A DNA stretch of 64,000 nucleotides. It comes from Pseudisothecium myosuroides (lineage: Eukaryota; Streptophyta; Bryopsida; Hypnales; Lembophyllaceae). Position 1 is the first letter of the stretch. Every line of letters starts with the position of its first letter. Under the pieces are notes generated by a model. That model was not told where the DNA came from. It worked only from the letters and a program-made list of their open reading frames with translations, and made no database searches. The DNA is taken from positions 25,916,001 through 25,980,000 of the forward strand of contig OX637295.1 in assembly GCA_951799445.1 (NCBI GenBank). The letters run 5' to 3'. Positions 10,800 to 19,893 of this stretch are shown here, one piece after another. A program made the position numbers and the translations under genes.

Positions 10800-11720
10800 A
10801 TTAAAATTAAAGATCAAATAACGGTTTAAAAACCTAGAGTTAAATTAAGATTTTAATTAGGGAAGTAAAATTCAAAAGTCGAAATTTGGAGTTAACTTTG
10901 GGAGGTAAAAAGTAGAGTAGGAAATAGAAGTCAAAAATAGAATCCACTTAGGAAGTAGATTGTTGAGTTAGGAATAGAGTTAAAATTAGAAGTCAAAACC
11001 CTAGAGTTAAAAGTTGGAATTAAATTTAGGAGGGTAACATTTAGAGTTAATCCAGGATTAAAACGATAGGATTAAACTTGGAAGTAGAAGTCAAAAGTCA
11101 AAAGTCAAAAGTTTAGATTAAATTTAAAGGTTAAATTTTAGAGTCAATTGGGGAGTAAAAGGTTAGAGTCAAAAGCTAAAAGTAGAAGTTAAAACTTAGA
11201 GGTAGAAGTTAAATTTTAGAGTTAGTTGGAAGTAGAAAAATCTAGAGTCAAAGTGAAAACGTAGAGTTAAACCTGGAGGTTAAGATTGTGAATTAATTTT
11301 AGAAGTAAAAATTTAGAGTTAAAAGTCAAAAACCTAGAGTTAAATTAGGAGTAAAAATCTACAGTAAAAAGTGAAAAGTTAGAGTTAACTTTAGAGGGTA
11401 AATCTTAGAGTAGTTTAGAAATAAGAACATAGAATCAAAAGTGAAACTTAGAATTACCCTAGAAGGTTAAAACTTAGAAGTTAGGAGTTGAAGTTGATTT
11501 AGAAGTAAAAACCTAGAGTTAAAAGTCAAAACCGTAGAGTTAAATTTAGAAGGATAAATTTAGAATAGAATAGAGGAGTAAAAACTTAGAGTTAAAAGTT
11601 AAACCTAGAGTTAAATTCCGAGGATAAATTTCGGAGTTAAATTAAGAGTAAAAATCTAGAGTTTCATTTCGAGGTCGAAAATTAGAGTAAGAGTTGAACT
11701 TTAGAATTAGTCTTTAGAAG
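10800..11720 (+). repeat. Degenerate purine-rich tandem tract in the LTR
   Basis: Dozens of diverged copies of a short motif close to AAAACTTAGAGTTAAAAGTC. Nothing coding is visible, and the second LTR does not show an obvious equivalent tract, which accounts for part of the 650-base length difference. Confidence 0.55.
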
Positions 11721-12104
11721 TAGAACTTCTAGGTGGAGTCTTAAAATCCCACGATAGTCTTAAAGGTTCATGGAAGGAACATAGGGGTTCCCCTTTTTAT
11801 GTAGTTAGGGACGTTAGAAATGACGCCAACTACCCAGTCTACCCTCGACATAGGATAGATAGTTAGAGAGTCAGGATCTCACCATCACTCTGAACATCGC
11901 AGTTAACTTGTGAATTACTACATGCATTACTAATTATTCACTGCCATCCACGACCCTTAGGAAACGTTAGCAAAAAAGATCCATTGCTTGGAAGGCACAG
12001 TGGACCGCGCTCACAACACCCCCATATATTAAAAAAGTGGATAAAGGCATAGAACCCGGTCGGTGTTCGCTCTATTACCAAGGGTGGGTAATCTAGCGCC
12101 CACA

Positions 12105-13185
12105 GTCGCCCAGATTCAAAAGCACTTTCCTGACACCCTTCAATACTCTCTCCTCAATCCCATGAATTATATATTCGTCCTTCGTAGGAATACATTGGAA
12201 AATAGACACTGGAAACAGTGCCAGTCTGAGGACGTAGCACGACTTGTGATTATCCCAGAAGTTTTTCTGCAATTTTTCAAACTTGTCCGCTTCCGCCACT
12301 GGCATTTCCTCCTCAGGGGGGGTTGGTTCCACGGTTGTCAAGGCTAACCCAGAACTCCCAATTGTCGACAGGATTCCAGCAACATCTCGTTTTCGGGGTT
12401 TCTTCGGAGTAGCTTCTTTGCTAACCGCTGCAGTGATGCTCCGCTTCCGTGAATCCAGACGGTCGTTTCGCCGATCACTTCCCTCCCTTGTAACGCTTCG
12501 GCGACGGGAATCTGATCTAGCATTTCCTTGGCCACTTCCGCCACTAGCAGACACTCGTGGTGCAGATTGGCTACGGTCTAGAGCAACTGCAGGATTTTTC
12601 TTTGTCTTCTTCTTTAGACCGACGGTTGGAATCTTATTGACGTGCTTGTGAGCATATCGGTCTAATGACATCTAGATTGCGTTCAGTCTTCTTGAGGTAA
12701 TCTTCGCGGTACTGTCATGCCAGGGAACATACTTCGCGTCTTCGAACTCTCTAATAAGATGCTGAGTTCTTGAGTCGTCGAGGGAGGCGACAAGAGCGTC
12801 CATGTCGAACTTTTGTTTATACCCGACAATGTCTACAATGATGGAGTGGCTGTGCTTTCCCTGTGTTCCGTCTTCTTTCACCTCGTGAAGTACAATAACA
12901 TAGTAGTTTGCCTGAGCTGCTTCAATCACAGTGATTTTTTCCTTCGGATTTAAGGGGAAGAAATTTGTCTTGTCTTTTACTCGGTAGCAAAGATAGACAT
13001 ACTCCTAGAACCGAGAAATACCGAATGTCCAAGCCTCGACATGGTCTTTGAATTTCCAAAGCATTCCGTAGGAATTGTCGAGCTCGTCGCTAACTGGTTT
13101 CTCACCAACGGGTTCAACAAACGGCTCAAGGAATGGCTCCACCATCGAGTAATCGTACCCATCTCCTGAGTCCATTTCGGCGTAT
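12105..13185 (-). pseudogene. N-terminal exon of the ParB/methyltransferase-like cargo gene
   Basis: It starts after a good acceptor (ending TGATGTACAG, about 13,186-13,195) and runs about 360 codons on the minus strand to the LTR insertion point. Two in-frame TAG codons, at 13,005-13,007 and 12,672-12,674, interrupt it with no frame change. A globular-looking beginning (MDSGDGYDYSMVEPFLEPF, later YYVIVLHEVKEDG and DIVGYKQKFDMDAL) is followed by a basic Ser/Arg/Lys-rich linker (DSRRRSVTREGSDRRNDRLD, then TPKKPRKRD), possibly a nuclear localisation region. Next comes a conserved-looking block with FWDNHKSCYVLRLALFPVSI that leads into the ParB-like segment. The upstream intron carries a palindrome at 13,226-13,246. 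No domain is recognised in the N-terminal part. Confidence 0.6.
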
Positions 13186-13225
13186 CTGTACATCAGATAA
13201 TTCAAGAAGTTAGGCTTTATTAGAA

Positions 13226-14225
13226 TTATCCTCGGCTCAAGGATAAGGAGCGGCGTTGTTTTCTGCATGACTTACTACTCAGTCCCATGGAAAGTACAAA
13301 ACTGAACCAAAATCCTTAAACAAGCTTATTACAAATCACTCTTCTGATTCTTAACTTAGTGTTGTCGCTTAGTCTTAGTACCATTCATCATCGTTCAGGG
13401 GGTACTTGAAAAAAATTACATTTGCCCGTGGTTTAGTCTTATGCTCAGAGTGTTCGTCTTTATGGGCGTATTCCTCTGATTTACGTCTAGAGGACCAGAA
13501 TAATGTAGGTGATACATGACGTACTCTGATTGCTTTACTTGTGTCCTTTTCCTACAGTGCCGTTAGAAATTATTTATCTTTGCCCCGGAGATTACTTAGA
13601 GGGAGACTGTAAGTTATCTTCGCCCCGAGGATGACTTAGAGGGAGATTTGTTGGTATCTATAGACACTGACATTGGTAGTTAGCATCTATCTAAACTTCT
13701 TTAACTACTGACCATACAAGCGTCAAGAATACAGGATGACTCTCTGCCAAGCATATTCTGTATTGGGAATTCGTGATGACTTCTCTATGTCATCCATAGT
13801 TGACTTCGGATCAACGTCTTCTCTAAATAGGATCAGTTATCTTCGGCTCAAGGATAGCTCACCGCTTCTAAGCGTAGGAGTTAACTCCCGAGGTCATGGG
13901 CGCTGTTTGTTGAACTTTTGCTACTACTTTGGCGTATCTTCGGGTCGAGGATATCTCTAGAAATATCATTACGGGAAATTTTGTGTTTCACTTTTGATTC
14001 CTTTACTTCAAGCGGTCTTTTTACGGAGGATTTTAGTACCATTTTCGCCTCTGTCCGCGACCTCTGATCGAGTTTAGTCGGATTAGTCGTGGTTGTTCTC
14101 ACTGATACTGCTATCATATTTATCCTCGGGCCGAGGATAACTGACCACTGCCTTATTTTTTGGGAGTTTGACCTAAACTTACTAGAAATTGTTTATGATC
14201 CTGAGTTATCTTGGCCTCGAAGATA
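13226..14225. repeat. Cluster of seven palindrome copies upstream of the minus-strand gene
   Basis: Copies of the TTATC(C/T)TCG-N3-CGA(A/G)GATAA palindrome, some diverged, lie at 13,226-13,246, 13,574-13,594, 13,614-13,634, 13,837-13,857, 13,935-13,953, 14,120-14,140 and 14,206-14,225. Spacing is irregular (20 to 330 bases). The position is the 5' region and first introns of the minus-strand cargo gene. Half-sites contain GATAA. Confidence 0.8.
13881..14117 (-). pseudogene. Possible first exon of the minus-strand cargo gene
   Basis: A minus-strand frame from ATG 14,117 encodes a basic, Lys/Arg-rich start (for example TKLDQRSRTEAKMVLKSSVK) of about 50 codons. It then runs into a palindrome copy (13,935-13,953) that elsewhere lies in introns, so only the part above about 13,960 is likely coding. 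Another palindrome lies directly upstream of the ATG (14,120-14,140). It could be the N-terminus of the ParB/methyltransferase-like gene or chance; no homology is visible. Confidence 0.25.
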
Positions 14226-14763
14226 CTTGCTGAGCCACTAAATTACTATTCTTTTGGCCTCAAACCCTAATTCTTCGGGGGTTTAGGGTGAGCAAAACTT
14301 TGATTATGGATAATGCATTTGTTTCAAGGGGCTTAACCCTAACTCCACTGCAAAAGAATGCAAACCGCGTAGAAAAAGTCGTAGTACAGAGTGTTTCTGG
14401 GTTCACAAGTTGCCTAAACCCTAAACCCTAAAACAATGAAGGACACTATGAATGTAAACCAGATACAAAATTCACACTGAGAAATGCAAATGTTCTACAA
14501 AGTTTGTACTGATTTTAACTTACAGAATAATGTGCTCCTTGTCTTCTCAAATTACCCAAACCCGAACAATTGAAAGCCTGCGCTTATCCCTCTATGCACA
14601 AATTGTAACGCTGAAGCAGCACACGGCAGCTTCACTAGATTCTAACCTGGAGAAAATGGATCGGTCAATACGTATTCATTCCAAGAAATACTCACACAAA
14701 CAAATCATTAACAGACTTAGATATTTTACACAGAAATACAGAATTATCAAAAGCACGGAATTA
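14226..14763. other. Intergenic core of the transposon, left part
   Basis: No convincing gene. Contains scattered telomere-like words (CCTAAACCCTAAACCCTAAA at 14,413-14,432). Probably part of the divergent control region between the two gene blocks. Confidence 0.4.
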
Positions 14764-14931
14764 ACACAAACACAGACAAAGAGATGAAAATCACACAAAC
14801 AGGCACAGACACACACAACGCAATGCGACACACAAAGCGCACAGATACTCACAACGGACACAAATACCACGCACAGACACACCACGCACAGACACACACA
14901 AACAGACAGAAAAAAAAAAAAAAAAAGCGCA
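14764..14931 (+). repeat. Imperfect CACAGA-rich repeat ending in an A tract
   Basis: Low-complexity ACACACA, CACAGAC and CACAAAC words run from 14,764 and end in about 18 consecutive A (14,910-14,927). The reading frames across it on both strands are low-complexity artefacts. Confidence 0.7.
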
Positions 14932-15335
14932 GGGTTGAGCGTTACCGTTTCTGCTGCTCCCACTCCGCCGCTGCTTCAACTCCAGCGCTGCTCCAATTCC
15001 GGCGTTGCTCCAACTTGTGCTGCTCCAACTCCAGAGTTGACCGGGACCAAGCGCGCTGAGGATCAACAAACAACAACGACAAGATCGAAAACGACCGAGA
15101 AGAAAGGCGACGAAGAAAACCACGACAAAAAAAACAACGGAGGAGACCCGTGCCGCAGGAGAGAGAAGACCTCCCGCAGCAAACCCAAGCCGCCAAAAGC
15201 ACACCCAACCTCAACCCGAACCAAAGTCCCTTGCCGAACCTCCCCCGAGCCTACCCTTACATTATTCAAGCCTGAAACCCAACGTAAACCCAAACCAAAA
15301 CAAACAAAGCCCAACCAATGCAAACCCTAAAACCA
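14932..15335. other. GC-rich low-complexity island
   Basis: Abrupt change to GC-rich sequence with 'CTGCTCC', 'CAACTCC' and 'GCTGCTTCAACTCC' words, then an AAACCCAAGCC-type tract. Reading frames of about 90-137 codons exist on both strands, but all are compositional (Pro/Lys/Thr or Cys/Leu/Ser rich). I cannot choose a coding strand. It may be a leftover of another insertion, since it follows an A tract. Confidence 0.4.
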
Positions 15336-16430
15336 AACCTACTCCTACATACAAACCGAAGAGCAAAGTTCCAAAACCACATTAAAACTATACAAAATAG
15401 TGAAATTACGTTGTCCCACGTTAATTTCTTAACAATCATTTGACACTAAAAAATATTTTTAGTTATTGTACAAAATTGGAAATTAGAAATTGAGACTAAT
15501 GATCCTCCATGTGTCTAAAGGAAACTATTTTTCTAAAGATTTGTTGACTAGAAAGGCTTATAAAGTAACTTTGAAGTAGTAAGGCAAGTGAACCTAACTG
15601 TCAAGGCAACATAATTTTACTATTTTGTGTAGTAGATTTAGATTGCCCCATACTTAGCTCTCGACATTTTACAAATAAAGTTAAATGTTTATTCTTAATA
15701 TTGTATAAGAGTGCACTACTTTTGACTAAAACTTTAAGAAAATTGAGCCCTAATATTTATTCTTATTGTACAAGAGTGCAGTACTTTTGAAAAAAAAATT
15801 AGTAAGATTGCGACTCATGTTTGAACATCCACATGTAAAAATTAAAACATATAAACATAAAAATGTTCCATAACCTGCCTAGCTAGTAAAGTAATTTTCT
15901 GAAAGTAATGCAACCTCGGACAGCAAGGGTTTGCAAAGTACGGTTTTTCAGCAGAAAAGATAACCCGATCCACAAGCAGACCTGAATTAGTGAACTACTT
16001 AAACTTAAGGATATGTTAAAGCTCTGAACCCAATGGGTACTCTACAATCATGGTTTAGGATAAAGCTATTAAGAAATATCACAAAATCAAACATAAACAA
16101 AACAAAGTCTGCACTAAAAAAAAAAATTCACAACTGAACTACAAAGTACTGACTATGGAAATCATTCCTATAGATATTGCGAAAACTCTTGTATTAAAGT
16201 AAATGCAAAAGTATTCATTTAAGGACCTACAAGTGAACTACTTTCAAAAACAAGATACCACTAAACATCCTACAAGATATTTTTTTTCTGAAGATAATTC
16301 AAATATAGGATCTACAGTTGACATATCAAACATCAACAAACTCAAGGATGAAATTAATAAAAGTTAAAATTTTGAACTCCAAAAGTGACGGAATTTGTTA
16401 GTGTTTTCAGTGGAAAAAATATTGTAGAAG
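15336..16430. other. AT-rich stretch without a gene
   Basis: No exon-like frame, palindrome copy or well-preserved repeat was recognised. Some words recur, for example 'TACAAGAGTGCA' near 15,706 and 15,768, suggesting a short local duplication. Confidence 0.5.
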
Positions 16431-16439
16431 TTGTAAATG

Positions 16440-17230
16440 TTCCCAAAATTTAATATCCCAAAGTGTATCAAATATGTGCCCCATTTCCACTCTTCAACTA
16501 CGTCAAGGAAAAAAAAAAAGAACCAGCCATGCCTCGTAAATTTTGGAACCCAACCCAAAATGTCATAAAATTCAATAGCGATTGGAAGAGCAAAAAAATG
16601 TACAAGTGGTACGTAATCCCCACATGGAGATTCCATGTGGGGATTAAATTCATGACCCATTTCTTTTAAATTTCCTCCGTAAAACCAAGAAAAGAAAGGG
16701 TTGGGTTCCAAAATTTACGAGGCATGACTGGGTTTTTTTTGGTTTCCTTCACGTAGTAAAAGAATGTAAATGGGGCACAAATTAATCCACTTGGGGAATG
16801 TAAGTGTGGGAAACATTTACAACTTGTACAACATTTTTTCACCTCCAAACGCCCACAAATTCCATGACATTTGAGGTGGAGTTCCACAAACTACAGGGCG
16901 TGCCTAATTATTTTCTTTTCTTGGTTTTACGGAGGAAATTTAAAAGAAATGGGTCGTGAATTTAATCCCCACATAGAATCTCCATGTGGGGATTACGTAC
17001 CACTTGTACATTTTTTTGCTCTTCCAATCGCTATTGAATTTCATGACATTCCGGGTTGGGTTCCAAAATTTACGAGGCATGGCTGGGTTTTTTTGGTTTC
17101 CTTTACGTAGTAAAAGAATGTAAATGGGGCACAAATTTATCCACTTGGGGAATGTAAGTGTGGGGAACATTTACAACTTGTACAATATTTTTTCACCTCT
17201 TCCAATCGCCATCAATTTTGATGACATTTT
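16440..17230. repeat. Rearranged direct and inverted repeat block with hairpins
   Basis: A module with 'AATTTACGAGGCATG', 'GTAGTAAAAGAATGTAAATG', 'TTTACGGAGGAAATTTAAA' and 'TACGTAATCCCCACATGGAG' occurs at 16,460-16,760 in one orientation. It recurs at 16,915-17,200 partly inverted, with a direct partial copy at 16,700-16,850 against 17,060-17,200. A near-perfect hairpin (AATCCCCACATGGA / TCCATGTGGGGATT) sits at 16,615-16,646, and its weaker partner at 16,963-16,995. Frames across it are repeat artefacts. Confidence 0.7.
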
Positions 17231-17688
17231 AGATTGGGTTCCACGAACTACTAGGCATGGCTTATTTTTTATTCTTTTTTGTTTGCGTAATTTGAAAGTA
17301 AAGTTTAAATCCGCTTTCAGATTTTACACGTGGAGACTATTTACAACTTGAAAATTTTATTTTCGTTGTTTCCACAAGAAATTTCGCTATTTTTGCGGTA
17401 GAAAGTTGTAAATTAAAGTACAACGTACGGCTGGAATGTTTTTCATTTACATCACAATTTCATTAAATGATTTCGTGTAGAAGTTTAATGTCTTCATGAG
17501 TTCGGGAGTACTGTTTTTTTGAGCTTTGAATTCAGGTTTTGTAAGCTTTAAAATTTAACATTACATTTGCACTAACTAGAAATTAGAAACATTTACATTA
17601 TATTTTAAACATCTGGTGTTTTTTGGCTTGTAGACCGTAAACTCTAGGTTTTTGAAATTGTGATTATGTTGGATTTTTTTAAACCTTC

Positions 17689-17790
17689 AACCCTAAACCC
17701 AAAACCCTAAACCCTAAACTCTAAACCCTACACCCTACACCCCAAACCCTAAACCCTAAACCCTAACCCTGAACCCTTTTGAACCCTTTG
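17689..17790 (+). repeat. Interstitial telomere-like tract (CCCTAAA)n
   Basis: About twelve diverged copies of the plant telomere unit CCCTAAA, with CCCTACA and CCCTGAA variants. Lies in the middle of the transposon, between its two gene blocks. Shorter runs occur at 14,413-14,432. Confidence 0.8.
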
Positions 17791-18630
17791 AAATTCTATG
17801 GATTCATACGTTTTAATGCCTGCCCTTCGTTTCTTCAAGCCACGAAGAATCTCCGCAAAGAAGGCGTAGACATGTGGCTTAGAAGTAGACACCGCTGCAT
17901 TGCTGAGGAAGTCAACGAAGTTAATTTCTGGGCGGCAACTAAAAAAAGAGGAATGCTGTTTTGAGACACGAAGAAGTAAAGGCGGAACTTTTTGGGACCC
18001 TACCGCAGAAAAAGAGCCCCTGAAATCAGATGGACAATTAAGTGCTCCCAAAAATACTTGCCGGGAATGCTGGCCCTTCACCCTTTTTCCTAACCGAATT
18101 CAAATTCTTATTTTTTGTGCCATTCCTTTTCCGCCCCTCCCTCCACTGGAGTTCCCCCCTCTGCCAATGGGAACCTCACACCGGGAGTTCGTGTTTGCAG
18201 CAGAGACACCTATTGTTGTTCCGCCGTGCCGCTTGTCCTTGCTCCCTCTCAGACAGCGCTGCTCCTCGTTCTTCACCTGAGATCTGTGTTCTCTTGTTGT
18301 GTGACTTGTCGGAGACGTGAATACTTGCATTCATTCGACTCTGTTCATGTAAGTGAGTTGCTAGTATGGTACCATAAGCATAACCGGTGTGGACAGCAAG
18401 TTCCTTGCTTTCCTTTTTAATGTGATACAGGGTTTTCTGTTGTATACATTCCCCCAGCACTTAGTGTTTCCGTGAAACAGAGTTGTTCTTCTAGTTGTCG
18501 TTGCGATTGTTTATGTTGGAGTCTTTACTATTGTTTATTGTTGGCTGAGTTCCGTATACCAGTAGTTCCGACAATTGCGCCGCAAATATCGGGAACAGAA
18601 CACTTCTTGACATGGTTAATGTTTAAGGTA
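17791..18630. other. Presumed 5' control or leader region of the transposase, no gene assigned
   Basis: Higher GC and pyrimidine-rich (CCGCCCCTCCCTCC near 18,133) than its surroundings. Several overlapping frames of about 60-126 codons exist, but none resembles a protein family. Pyrimidine-rich text followed by the palindrome cluster fits a promoter or leader. Confidence 0.35.
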
Positions 18631-19830
18631 TATCCTCATACCGAAGATAATATTTTGTCTTAAGGTTTATATTATTGAGTATCCTCAACCCGAAGATAAC
18701 CGTATCGATTATGAATAAGGTTTTATTGGAGGAAAGTGTATCTTATACAAAGATGTTGATATAATTTATTACATTTTGGTACTTATCCTCGACCCGAAGA
18801 TAATTTTAATATTTTTAAGTGAATTCCATTGTGAAGGATACTGGACCCTTCAACGGCGATGTCCTAGAATTTTGATTGGTTGTTTTAGGTTATCCTCGAA
18901 CCGAGGATAACTGTAGTGATTATGAATAATTTTTTGGTGGAGGAAAATGCATATTCCACCACGATTTTAATATTATTTGCTAAATTTTGGTACTTATCCT
19001 TGACCCGAAGATAAGTTAGGCACGCTTTATAGTGATTTTTGTTGGGGAGGATACTGGACCTTTCGGTCGTGATGTCTTCTAATTTTGATATATTATTCTA
19101 GGTTATCCTCGGACCGAAGATAACCGTGACGGTTGGGTAGAGCTTGACTATTTTGGACAGTGATCCTTAGATCCTTGATATTTTCTTCTGACCTGGAGTG
19201 AATATTACCTTCGGCCCGAAGATAAAAAATTGCATTATTCCGATTTTTGTGTTGTGTCAAGATTTTCCCTATTCATTGACCATATTCTTGTCTTGTGATT
19301 ATACAGTTAGATTATCTTGGTGAAGAAATAGTTTTGGCAGAACTGGACGTTCTATGAATTGTTTCAGTGTAGGCTGGGTATTTTCTAGTGTTTATATAGC
19401 ATATATGTACTTGGTGTGAGATTAATCCCTGTTTAGTTTTGTTAATTGACTCTCTGGTGAGGTCTTTTATTTTAGACAATGTTTGCGAGTAGTATTCTCC
19501 AAGTGTACGGCTTTTGTCGTATCAATGATAAATTTGTTTCCGCAATGAATTTATGTAGAGCTTACGTAGTGGGTGGTAATTAGTATTTGCTGAGTTTTTC
19601 TAGTTCCATTCAGGAGGTCTTGTTGTGGTCAATATTATTTTTATTGACTTCATTGGTGGGGTGGTTTCTTAGTTTGTTTGTCATTGTGCACTTGGTATTA
19701 GTGTTGTGTAGATATATTTTTGGGGCGAAGATAATGTACGGGGATTTGTTGTTGTTATAATATATTCTTTTTATGATTGTATATCCTTTAGCAGTTGAGG
19801 TTCGTCTTTATGTCCTCGCCTTGAAGATAT
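18631..19830. repeat. Cluster of palindrome copies upstream of the transposase
   Basis: Copies lie at 18,631-18,650, 18,680-18,699, 18,783-18,803, 18,890-18,910, 18,994-19,014, 19,103-19,123 and 19,205-19,225, with degenerate or half copies at 19,722-19,734 and 19,810-19,830. From 18,680 to 19,225 they recur about every 105 bases. They lie in the presumed promoter or leader region of the plus-strand transposase. I see none outside 588-23,352. Confidence 0.82.
18680..19123 (+). repeat. About 210-bp tandem repeat carrying pairs of palindromes
   Basis: The text between palindromes alternates between two types. One has 'GATTATGAATAA', 'GGAGGAAA' and 'AAATTTTGGTAC'; the other has 'GGATACTGGACC', 'GATGTC' and 'AATTTTGAT'. 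The repeating unit is therefore about 210 bases, with two palindromes per unit, about two units in all. This fits local duplication of a regulatory or binding module. Confidence 0.65.
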
Positions 19831-19893
19831 AAAGAATATGGGTTTTTTGTTTCATGACTCATGTCAACATTTGCTTGTTGTTGTGGTTATAGG
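19226..19893 (+). other. Probable intron or leader before the transposase start
   Basis: T-rich, intron-like sequence with no frame, ending in a plausible acceptor (TTGTGGTTATAG, 19,880-19,891) three bases before the ATG at 19,894. Holds two degenerate palindrome copies. Confidence 0.4.

Larger units (their letters stand above)
7106..12104 (+). mobile_element. 4,999-bp solo LTR inserted in the cargo gene
   Basis: The element begins TGTGAGCTCCCAATTTGTCA and ends GCGCCCACA (TG...CA). A perfect 5-bp duplication, GTCGC, flanks it at 7,101-7,105 and 12,105-12,109. There is no protease, reverse transcriptase or integrase frame and no internal direct terminal repeat, so it reads as one very long LTR. 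A relative in the opposite orientation lies at 56,487-60,835. A TATA box near 8,403, with transcript-like sequence downstream, suggests a U3 of about 1.3 kb and an R-U5 of about 3.7 kb. It contains minisatellites at about 8,856-9,160 and 9,589-9,719 and a degenerate purine-rich tract at 10,800-11,720. Insertion followed decay or transposition of the host element, because it splits a cargo exon cleanly. Confidence 0.85.

Noticed and set aside
7106..12104. DNA transposon with TGTGAGC/GCTCACA inverted ends
   Set aside because: The inverted match is only about 7 bases. TG...CA ends, 5-bp duplications in both copies and a conserved TATA box fit a solo LTR better.
13226..19225. CRISPR-like array of repeats with palindromic units
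   Set aside because: Spacing is irregular, copies diverge, spacers are themselves repeated, and the context is a eukaryotic transposon with introns.
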